Shown: one piece after another, positions 25,941 to 32,678 of the stretch
How positions within the stretch are numbered: the stretch's first letter is position 1
How the letters are laid out: each line of letters opens with the position of its first letter
Notes under the pieces: generated by a model
Database searches by the model: none
The model's input: only the letters and a program-made list of their open reading frames with translations
Told to the model about the DNA's origin: nothing
Program-made: the position numbers and the translations under genes
Source: Actinosynnema sp. ALI-1.44
GTDB lineage: Bacteria > Actinomycetota > Actinomycetes > Mycobacteriales > Pseudonocardiaceae
Length of the DNA stretch: 64,000 nucleotides
Assembly: GCF_001984155.1 (NCBI RefSeq)
Contig: NZ_MTQO01000047.1
Location: 248,001 to 312,000, forward strand
Reading direction: 5' to 3'

Positions 25941-26573
25941 TCAACGCTGCCAGAGCACATTCGGGACCTGGTCGATCTTGCGCATGGCCGCGCTCAACCC
26001 AGCGGACAGATAGCCGTACAACCGGTAGATCGCGGCATGGTCGGCCCGCAGGTCGCGCCCCTTGAGAGGCGAGAAGTGCATCACGCGGTTGCGTAGATCC
26101 CGCAAGGCCTCCAGTTCGGCGTGGAGTCGGTCCCTGCGTCCCTTGTAGCCGGGGAAGGCACGGTGCAGGGCCGGGACCCACAATGCGCGGTCGTACGTGT
26201 CGCTGAGCAGCGAGACCCAGAAACCGAGGGTCAGCTTCGCCACGACCTGGTTGGGGTTCGGAGGTGTCGCCGACCCGGAGATCTTCTCCTGTGCCTTCTT
26301 CACCAGGTTCTGGCTGTAGTCAGTGAGCGGAGCAACCGTCCACCAGTCCTCGCGGCCGAACTCCGCGACCAACGCGCTGTGCAGCGCGTTGCGCAGGGTT
26401 ATCTCGGCGAAGTGCAGCAACGGGTAGAACGCCCCACCCACGCTGACAGTCCAGACGTACATGTGGAACGCGGCGTCCACGTCACCGCCATGGGCGTCCA
26501 GGTATTTGCCGAAGCGCGCCTCGGACAGCGCTTGGGGGATCCAAGCGTTCGGGTCGTCGGTAGCGGTCATCAT
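25941..26573 (-). CDS. Abi-like HEPN-motif protein
   Basis: This 210-residue soluble protein resembles proteins annotated as Abi-like/Abi family. These have the segments EITLRNALH (residues 58-65), VVAKLTLGFWVSLL and LRDLRNRVMHFSPL. The last holds an R-N-x-x-x-H motif (Arg161, His166), the RNase signature of HEPN domains. Known Abi proteins of this kind cause growth arrest on phage infection. I chose the ATG at 26573 because GAGGGGG lies just upstream; a longer frame to 26762 would cover the structured leader. Downstream, the methylase fusion begins 3 bases later. Family assignment is from motif reading and is moderately sure. Confidence 0.68.
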   Translation of the reverse strand: MMTATDDPNAWIPQALSEARFGKYLDAHGGDVDAAFHMYVWTVSVGGAFYPLLHFAEITLRNALHSALVAEFGREDWWTVAPLTDYSQNLVKKAQEKISGSATPPNPNQVVAKLTLGFWVSLLSDTYDRALWVPALHRAFPGYKGRRDRLHAELEALRDLRNRVMHFSPLKGRDLRADHAAIYRLYGYLSAGLSAAMRKIDQVPNVLWQR

Positions 26574-26616
26574 GATCCCCCTCTGAAGGAGCAGCGTGGC
26601 AGCCCACGGCCGTGAT

Positions 26617-26675
26617 ACAATGCTCGTGTAGGCCCCAGGTCCGCCTCTGCTTCGGCATGCCGCCTGGGGCATTGT
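26617..26675 (-). ncRNA. Candidate structured leader RNA of the Abi-like gene
   Basis: On the minus strand GCCCCAGG (26670-26663) pairs with CCTGGGGC (26639-26632) over 8 bases. Beyond a one-sided bulge of about 10 bases, ACAAT pairs with ATTGT. The loop contains the palindrome CGGCATGCCG. The element lies in the 150-base leader between a good promoter and the Abi-like start. A plus-strand terminator role is unlikely because no plus-strand gene ends nearby. AbiF genes are known to carry an upstream structured RNA (abiF motif); whether this is related needs a covariance search. Confidence 0.45.
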
Positions 26676-26728
26676 TCTCTCAGTGGCGCTCTCTGCGCAG
26701 TCGCCGATGGTTCGCTCGCGTTGACACC

Positions 26729-26758
26729 ACGGTAGCCGGGCGCCCATCTCACGGTCAA
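26729..26758 (-). promoter_or_regulatory. Promoter of the Abi-like/methylase operon
   Basis: On the minus strand TTGACC (26758-26753) is followed after 18 bases by TACCGT (26734-26729). Transcription would start near 26722, giving a leader of about 150 bases before the Abi-like ATG. Confidence 0.6.
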
Positions 26759-26759
26759 G

Positions 26760-27013
26760 CACTTAAACGTACTCGAATTTGTGAACTCATATCTGTACGC
26801 GTCAGTGCAGCTGACATGGGTGGCAGGCTTTCCTGCGCTGTGGCTAAGCTCTTTTGCCGGCAAAGGACACATAACCGCAGTTAGAAGCTCTACGGTGGCT
26901 GATGGGTCCGGCCTCTTCGGTGCGGAAGACGTGGATCACGGTGGAACCCGACTGGCTTCACATCGGCTCTGGGCAGACCAAATTGTGAAGTGGAGGAGGC
27001 GTAGGAACAGCGA
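26760..27013. other. Intergenic stretch without a recognisable gene
   Basis: This part of the 26574-27064 gap includes an AT-richer segment (26760-26800 and 26850-26885) unlike the surrounding DNA. No supported ORF, RNA gene or repeat was found. The composition is consistent with acquired DNA next to the defence pair. Confidence 0.5.
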
Positions 27014-27044
27014 AGCACCCGCGCCAGCCAGCGGCGCGGGTGCT
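27014..27044 (-). terminator. Strong hairpin terminator after galE
   Basis: A perfect 12-base stem (AGCACCCGCGCC) with a 7-base loop lies 21 bases after the galE stop. It separates the gal operon from the Abi-like operon on the same strand. Confidence 0.85.
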
Positions 27045-27064
27045 TCGGGTTCAGGGGTGGATGC

Positions 27065-28018
27065 CTAGCGGGACTGGGTGAAGGTCCAGGCGTCGTTGAC
27101 GATGGAGGCGATGTCGGCGCGCTCCGGCTTCCAGCCGAGGTCCGTGCGGGCGCGCTCGCTGGAGGCCACCAGGACTGCCGGGTCGCCCGCGCGGCGGGGC
27201 GCCACCTTGGCCGGGATCTCGTGGCCGGTGGCCTCGCGGCAGGCGTCGATGACCTGCTTGACCGAGAAGCCGGTGCCGTTGCCGAGGTTGTAGATCGCGT
27301 GCTTGCCCTCGGTCGCGTTTTCGATCGCCAGGAGGTGGGCGTTCGCCAGGTCCGTGACATGGATGTAGTCACGCACGCAGGTGCCGTCCTCGGTCGGCCA
27401 GTCGTCGCCGTAGATCGCGATGTGCTCGCGGTCGCCTGTCGCCACCTGCAGGACCAGGGGGATCAGGTGGGTTTCCGTGGTGTGGCGCTCGCCGTAGCGG
27501 CCCTGGGCACCTGCCACGTTGAAGTACCGCAGGCTGACCGCGGCCAGGCCGTGTGCCGCCGCGTACGAGGTGATCATGTGGTCGACGGCCAGCTTGGTGG
27601 CGCCGTACGTGTTCGTCGGGCGGGTTGGCGCTGTCTCCGGAATGGGGACCTCGTCGGGTTCGCCGTAGACCGCCGCGGTCGAGGAGAAGACCAGGCGCGG
27701 GGTGCCGTGCTCACGCATCGCGTCCAGCAGCCGCAGCGAGTTGACCACGTTGCCGTGCCAGTACTTCGCCGGGTCCTGCATCGACTCGCCGACCAGGGAC
27801 TTCGCCGCGAAGTGCAGCACGCCGTCGAAGCCCTCGCCCAGCACCGTGCTCGCCACGTCGGCGAAGTCGGCCTGGATCAGCCTGCACCCCTCCGGCACCG
27901 CGTCCGCGTGCCCGGTCGACAGGTCGTCGACCACGACGACCTCATGGCCCGCTTCGACGAGCCGCGCGGAGCAGTTGCTGCCCACATACCCAGCACCGCC
28001 CGTGACGAGCAGCTTCAC
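27065..28018 (-). CDS. galE: UDP-glucose 4-epimerase
   Basis: This 317-residue protein is an extended short-chain dehydrogenase that interconverts UDP-galactose and UDP-glucose in the Leloir pathway. The NAD-binding loop is TGGAGYVGS (residues 6-14). The catalytic Tyr138 and Lys142 lie in NTYGATK and the Ser-Thr of the active site in [10 protein letters not shown]. It is the third gene of ideR-galK-galE, 24 bases after galK. A dtxR-galE neighbourhood is also known from corynebacteria, so this linkage appears old in Actinobacteria. The transcript ends at the hairpin at 27014-27044. Confidence 0.94.
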   Translation of the reverse strand: MKLLVTGGAGYVGSNCSARLVEAGHEVVVVDDLSTGHADAVPEGCRLIQADFADVASTVLGEGFDGVLHFAAKSLVGESMQDPAKYWHGNVVNSLRLLDAMREHGTPRLVFSSTAAVYGEPDEVPIPETAPTRPTNTYGATKLAVDHMITSYAAAHGLAAVSLRYFNVAGAQGRYGERHTTETHLIPLVLQVATGDREHIAIYGDDWPTEDGTCVRDYIHVTDLANAHLLAIENATEGKHAIYNLGNGTGFSVKQVIDACREATGHEIPAKVAPRRAGDPAVLVASSERARTDLGWKPERADIASIVNDAWTFTQSR

Positions 28019-28042
28019 TCGTGTCCCCTTCCGAAGTCACTG

Positions 28043-29200
28043 TCAGAGATCCTGGCCCGCGCCCGCCGACGGCACGCCGGTGAACATCCGCGGCGCGGTG
28101 AACGACCGTTCGGCGAAAGCCCCGGTGACCGCCGCCTCGACCTCGGCACGGGCCTCGGCACGCACCAGCGCGATCGCGGACCCGCCGAAGCCGCCGCCGA
28201 TCATCCTGGCACCCAGCGCACCGGCGGCTTCAGCCGCCTCCGCGGCCACGTCCAGCTCGTCGCACGAGACGCGGTAGTCGTCGCGCAGGCTCGCGTGGGA
28301 CTCGCTGAGCAACGGGCCGATCTCCGCGTACTTGTCCGCACGCAGGAAAGCGACGGTACGCAGCACGCGGTCGTTCTCGGTCACGACGTGGTGCACGAGC
28401 GGCCGCAGGTGCTCGGGCAGCTTCGCGAGAGCGCCGTCGAGCCCGGGGAGTTCGATGTCGCGCAGGGCGGGGATGCCGAGGAGCGCGGCCGCCTCCTCAC
28501 AGCCGCGGCGGCGCTCGCCGTAGCCGGACCCGATGTGCGAGTGGTTGGCCCTGGTGTCGATCACGAGCACTTCCAGGCCGTGCCGGGACGCGTCGAACGG
28601 CACCTGCTCGGCCTCGCCGGACCGCACGTCCAGGAACAGCACGTGCGACTCCGTGCAGTTCAGCGACGCCGTCTGGTCGAGCAGACCCGTTGGCGCGCCG
28701 ACGAAATCGTTCTCGGCCTGCTGGATCCACTTGGCGACGTCGCTGGTCGTCTGGCGTGAACCGGCCAAACCCAACAGCGCCAACGCCGTGGCGCACTCCA
28801 GCGAGTGCGACGACGACAGGCCCGCCCCCGCAGGCACGTCACCGGCGATCACCAGGTCCGCACCGCCGCTGACGCCCTGCTCGCGCAGAACCCACGCCAC
28901 GCCGGACGGGTACGCGGCCCACCCGGTCACGGTGCCGGGCGCCAGCTGCGAGATCCGGACCGGGTCCGCGGTCTCCGCGCGGCCGCGGTCGTGCAGCGTC
29001 GAGACTGTGATCGTGTCGTCCGTGCGGGGCGACGCCGCGACCGCGGTGCGGTGCGGGATCGCGAACGGCAGGACGAAGCCGTCGTTGTAGTCGGTGTGCT
29101 CACCGATCAGGTTCACGCGGCCAGGCGCCGACCACACGCCGGCCGGCGGCCGGCCGTGCAGTCGTTCGAACGCCTCGGCCGCTCGCGCCGCCTGGCTCAC
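28043..29200 (-). CDS. galK: Galactokinase
   Basis: This 385-residue GHMP kinase phosphorylates galactose at C1 with ATP. The galactokinase signature GRVNLIGEHTDYNDG lies at residues 27-41, the ATP loop is PAGAGLSSSHSLE and the C-terminal GHMP motif is GGGFGGSAIALV. It overlaps the ideR stop by 4 bases (ATGA), so translation of the two is coupled. The partner galT (galactose-1-phosphate uridylyltransferase) is not in the window, so the pathway depends on a gene elsewhere. Confidence 0.95.
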   Translation of the reverse strand: MSQAARAAEAFERLHGRPPAGVWSAPGRVNLIGEHTDYNDGFVLPFAIPHRTAVAASPRTDDTITVSTLHDRGRAETADPVRISQLAPGTVTGWAAYPSGVAWVLREQGVSGGADLVIAGDVPAGAGLSSSHSLECATALALLGLAGSRQTTSDVAKWIQQAENDFVGAPTGLLDQTASLNCTESHVLFLDVRSGEAEQVPFDASRHGLEVLVIDTRANHSHIGSGYGERRRGCEEAAALLGIPALRDIELPGLDGALAKLPEHLRPLVHHVVTENDRVLRTVAFLRADKYAEIGPLLSESHASLRDDYRVSCDELDVAAEAAEAAGALGARMIGGGFGGSAIALVRAEARAEVEAAVTGAFAERSFTAPRMFTGVPSAGAGQDL

Positions 29201-29892
29201 TCGGATCGCGCCAGCACCGCGTGCAGCACCGACGGCTCGATCTGGGCGGAGTGGCCCGCGCCGCTGACCTCGATCGTGTTGCCGTCACCCTTGGACGGGC
29301 CGACGCTGACCGTCTGACCCGGCAGCAGGCCGACCGACTTGAGCTCGGCCATCAGGTCCGGGTCCATCTGCACGTGTTCGGCGATCCGCCTGATCTCCAC
29401 CTTGCCGCCACCCCGGCGGGCCACCTCGTCCACCCGCACCAGGTCCGCCTCGGCGGGCGGCGCGGGCTCGCCCTCGCCCAGCTTGTCCAGGCCAGGGATC
29501 GGGTTGCCGTACGGCGAGGTGGTCGGGTTGCCGAGCAGCTTGACCAGCTTGCGCTCGACCGCCTCGCTCATCACGTGCTCCCAGCGACATGCCTCGCTGT
29601 GCACGTGTTCCCATTCCAGACCGATCACGTCCACCAGCAGCCGCTCCGCCAGCCGGTGCTTGCGCATCACCGCGACGGCCAGTTCCCTGCCGTGGTCGGT
29701 CAGTTCGAGGTGACGATCGTCGGCGACCACGAGCAGTCCGTCGCGTTCCATCCGGCCGACCGTCTGGCTCACTGTCGGCCCGCTTTGCTGCAACCGTTCC
29801 GCGATCCGCGCGCGGAGCGGCACCACACCTTCTTCTTCGAGTTCGTAGATGGTGCGCAGGTACATTTCTGTGGTGTCGATGAGCTCGTTCAC
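29197..29892 (-). CDS. ideR: Iron-dependent regulator IdeR (DtxR family)
   Basis: This 231-residue protein matches IdeR in length (230 in M. tuberculosis) and in all metal ligands: Met10, His79, Glu83, His98, Cys102, Glu105 and His106. The winged helix (LRARIAERLQQSGPTVSQTV), dimerisation region and a C-terminal SH3-like domain (ELKSVGLLPGQTVSVG) are present. With Fe(II) bound it represses siderophore and iron uptake genes. I chose the GTG at 29892, with AAGGGG upstream; the frame continues far upstream through unrelated sequence. It heads the ideR-galK-galE operon, divergent from the rhodanese gene. Confidence 0.95.
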   Translation of the reverse strand: MNELIDTTEMYLRTIYELEEEGVVPLRARIAERLQQSGPTVSQTVGRMERDGLLVVADDRHLELTDHGRELAVAVMRKHRLAERLLVDVIGLEWEHVHSEACRWEHVMSEAVERKLVKLLGNPTTSPYGNPIPGLDKLGEGEPAPPAEADLVRVDEVARRGGGKVEIRRIAEHVQMDPDLMAELKSVGLLPGQTVSVGPSKGDGNTIEVSGAGHSAQIEPSVLHAVLARSE

Positions 29893-29970
29893 GCCGCTAC
29901 CCCTTCGTCGGCGTCCATGGTAGTCGCACCCACTGACACTCCGAGGTGCCCGGCGGGCCAGGATGGTGGG

Positions 29971-30810
29971 GTGCGCGCACTTGTCTCCACTTCGGAACTG
30001 GCTGATCTGCTGAAGAATTCCCCGCCGCCGGTGCTGCTGGACGTCCGGTGGGCGCTGGGCGGCCCGCCCGGCCGTGAGTCCTACGTGGCCGGACACCTTC
30101 CCGGCGCGGTGTTCGTCGACCTGGACGCCGAACTGGCCGCGCCGCCGGGAGAGGGCGGCCGCCATCCCTTGCCGGAGCCCGGTGACCTGCAGGAAGTCCT
30201 GCGTGCGGCCGGGGTGAACCAGGACTCCGCGGTCGTGGTCTACGACGGCGGCAACGGCTCCGTCGCGGCTCGCGCGTGGTGGCTGCTGCGCTGGGCGGGT
30301 CACTCGAACGTGGCTGTCCTCGACGGTGGTTACGCGGCGTGGCAAGGGGAAGAGCGCCCAGTGATCACGGAAGTGCCGCAGCCGCAACGGGGTGACATCG
30401 AGGTGCGGCCAGGCGGGATGCCGACGGTCGACGCCGACGGCGCGGCCGAACTCGCCCGATCCGGTGTTCTGCTCGACGCACGGGCACCGGAGCGCTACCG
30501 CGGTGAGACGGAACCGGTGGATCCGCGCGCCGGTCACATCCCCGGTGCCGTGAACGCCCCCTTCGCCGGTCACACAGGCGAAGACGGCCGGTGGTTGCCG
30601 GTTGCCGCGCTGGCCGAACGGTTTCGTTCGCTGGGCGTGCACGACGCGGCCGCGGTCGGTGCCTACTGCGGGTCGGGTGTCACAGCGTCGTCGGTCGTGC
30701 TGGCGCTCGAGGTGTCCGGCCTGACCGACGGGCAACACCCGGCCGCGCTCTACCCCGGATCGTGGTCGCAGTGGTCGTCGGATCCGGCGCGACCTGCGGA
30801 AACAGGCTGA
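29971..30810 (+). CDS. Thiosulfate sulfurtransferase (two-domain rhodanese)
   Basis: This 279-residue protein has two rhodanese domains. In the first, at about 1-135, the catalytic Cys is replaced by Asp92 (VVVYDGGNGSVAAR), the usual inactive copy. The second has the active Cys233 in AYCGSGVTAS. Conserved boxes VLLDVRWALGGP and DGRWLPV also fit. It transfers sulfur from thiosulfate or 3-mercaptopyruvate to acceptors such as cyanide; the loop CGSGVT favours the mercaptopyruvate/thiosulfate group. The GTG start is 78 bases from the divergent ideR start. Confidence 0.92.
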   Translation: MRALVSTSELADLLKNSPPPVLLDVRWALGGPPGRESYVAGHLPGAVFVDLDAELAAPPGEGGRHPLPEPGDLQEVLRAAGVNQDSAVVVYDGGNGSVAARAWWLLRWAGHSNVAVLDGGYAAWQGEERPVITEVPQPQRGDIEVRPGGMPTVDADGAAELARSGVLLDARAPERYRGETEPVDPRAGHIPGAVNAPFAGHTGEDGRWLPVAALAERFRSLGVHDAAAVGAYCGSGVTASSVVLALEVSGLTDGQHPAALYPGSWSQWSSDPARPAETG

Positions 30811-30813
30811 TCT

Positions 30814-31461
30814 TCAGGTGCCGGGCAGCTTGCCGAACACTTTCGTGGCCAGCTTGTCGACGACTGCGCAGACCGGCTCGTCGTGGCCGGTCAGCACCAG
30901 GCTGACCCACAGCACGCGGTACTGCGCCGACCGGTCGTCGGTCAACGCGATGCGCAGATCGCATGTTGTGTCGACCGTGTTGCGCCGGTGCGCGGTGTTG
31001 CCCTCGAACGTCGTCGGCGTGGTGCCTTTGGTTTCCAAGCTGGACGTGAGCACCACGAGCGCGATACCGGCCGGGTTGCCCGATCGGGTGAGTGTGTAGC
31101 TGCAGAAGCCTTTGTCCTCAGGCTCGGCGGACGCGTTCGTACCCGTTACGTTTCCGATGTCATCGACCGTGACGAAAGTGGAGCATGCCGGGGCGGTGGT
31201 GATCGTCTTGCGGTGGGCGATCGTCACCGGCGGCTCGGATGTCGTGGTAGTGGTGGGAGTGGTGAGGCGTGGGGCGCTGGTGGGATCAGACGGGGGCGTG
31301 GGGTACGACTCCTCGGTCGTGGTGACGTCCGGAGTGGGGGAGTTCGTGACGGCGGGTTCGGCGGCGACCGGGTTGCCGGTGATGGGCGCGGCACACGCCG
31401 CGGCTGTCAACGCCGTAGTCGTCGCCGCGAGTGCCGCCGCGCACACGAACCGTCGGATCAC
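30814..31461 (-). CDS. DUF3558-type lipoprotein
   Basis: This 215-residue protein has a lipoprotein signal peptide (start VIRRFVCAAAL, Cys near residue 20 in AAACAAP). A Thr/Pro-rich linker to about residue 75 is followed by a C-terminal domain with the DUF3558 look: CSFVTVDDIG-like start, GFCSYTL and a closing CAVVDKLATKVFGKLP. The family consists of actinobacterial surface lipoproteins of unknown role. I chose the GTG at 31461; a longer frame to 31530 would overlap the divergent acuC gene. It ends 3 bases from the rhodanese stop on the other strand. Confidence 0.75.
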   Translation of the reverse strand: MIRRFVCAAALAATTTALTAAACAAPITGNPVAAEPAVTNSPTPDVTTTEESYPTPPSDPTSAPRLTTPTTTTTSEPPVTIAHRKTITTAPACSTFVTVDDIGNVTGTNASAEPEDKGFCSYTLTRSGNPAGIALVVLTSSLETKGTTPTTFEGNTAHRRNTVDTTCDLRIALTDDRSAQYRVLWVSLVLTGHDEPVCAVVDKLATKVFGKLPGT

Positions 31462-31484
31462 GGCGTTAAGACTAGTGTTGTGCC

Positions 31485-32669
31485 ATGGGTACGCCAGCCT
31501 CCGGAAGCAGTGTCGTGTGGGACCCCGCACTTCTCGGCTATGACATGGGCGGGGACCACCCGTTCAACCCTGTCCGGCTGGAGCTGACGATGGCTCTGGC
31601 CACCCAGCTCGGTGTGCTGGACGGCGTCGAGCCGCTGCGTCCGGAACCCGCGCCCGACGCGGAGATCGAGCGGGTCCACGACGCGGGGTACATCGCGGCG
31701 GTGCGGGAGGCGCCGATGGTGGGCTGGGACGTCGGCCATGGCCTCGGCACGCCGGACAACCCCGTGTTCTCCAACATGCACGAGGCCACGTCGCTGGTGG
31801 TCGGCGCGTCGTTGCTGGCAGCACGGCAGATCGCGACCGGGGCCACGAACCGGGCGATCAACATCGCAGGTGGTCTGCACCACGCCATGCACGACCACGC
31901 GGCCGGGTTCTGCGTGTACAACGACTGCGCGGTGGCGATCTCGTGGCTGCTGGACAACGGCGCCGACCGAGTCGCGTACATCGACGTCGACGTGCACCAC
32001 GGCGACGGCACCCAAGCCGCCTTCTACAACGACCCGCGCGTGCTGACCATCTCGTTGCACCAGAGCCCGATGACGCTCTTTCCGGGTACGGGCCGGGTGA
32101 CCGAGCTCGGCGGGCCGGACGCCCAGGGCACGTCGGTGAACATCCCGCTGCCGCCGTTCACCCGTGACCCCGCGTGGCAGCGCGCCTTCCACGCCGTGGT
32201 TCCCTCGCTGCTCCAGGAGTTCCGGCCGGACGTGCTCGTCACGCAGTGCGGTGTGGACACTCACGAGGAGGACCCGCTCGCGGAGCTCAACCTGAGTGTG
32301 GACGGGCACCGCGAGACGTACCGGACGTTGCGTTCGCTGGCCGACCGGTACGCCGGCGGCAAGTGGCTGTCGATGGGTGGCGGCGGCTACCAGTTGCTGC
32401 GGGTGGTGCCCCGGTCGTGGACGCACCTGCTCGCCACCGTGCTGGACCGGGACATCGACCCGGCGACGCCGTTGCCGCGCGAGTGGGTCAACGACGTCCA
32501 GCGCCGCGCACCGAACGCGACCCTGCCCGCCACGATGGGTGACGGCGCCGATGTCGAGTACAAGCCGTGGGACGGGGCGACCACGGAGCCGGTCGACGCG
32601 GTGATCAGGGACGTACGGCAGGCGGTGTTCCCGCTGCACGGCCTGGACCCGGCCGATCCAAGAGACTGA
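31485..32669 (+). CDS. acuC: AcuC-like protein deacetylase (class I/II HDAC fold)
   Basis: This 394-residue protein has the arginase-deacetylase fold. Signatures are HPFNPVRLELT near the N-terminus, the active-site His pair in GGLHHAMHDHAAGFC and zinc ligands in YIDVDVHHGDG and QCGVDTHEEDPL. AcuC removes acetyl groups from lysines, notably activating acetyl-CoA synthetase. Nine bases downstream lies a Pat-like acetyltransferase, so the pair probably forms a reversible acetylation switch. The ATG at 31485 is only 23 bases from the divergent lipoprotein start, leaving very little promoter DNA. Confidence 0.92.
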   Translation: MGTPASGSSVVWDPALLGYDMGGDHPFNPVRLELTMALATQLGVLDGVEPLRPEPAPDAEIERVHDAGYIAAVREAPMVGWDVGHGLGTPDNPVFSNMHEATSLVVGASLLAARQIATGATNRAINIAGGLHHAMHDHAAGFCVYNDCAVAISWLLDNGADRVAYIDVDVHHGDGTQAAFYNDPRVLTISLHQSPMTLFPGTGRVTELGGPDAQGTSVNIPLPPFTRDPAWQRAFHAVVPSLLQEFRPDVLVTQCGVDTHEEDPLAELNLSVDGHRETYRTLRSLADRYAGGKWLSMGGGGYQLLRVVPRSWTHLLATVLDRDIDPATPLPREWVNDVQRRAPNATLPATMGDGADVEYKPWDGATTEPVDAVIRDVRQAVFPLHGLDPADPRD

Positions 32670-32678
32670 GAAGACACA

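Noticed and set aside
26721-26743. A plus-strand TTGACA at 26721 as a promoter
   Set aside because: No -10-like sequence follows at 16-19 bases and no plus-strand gene lies downstream.
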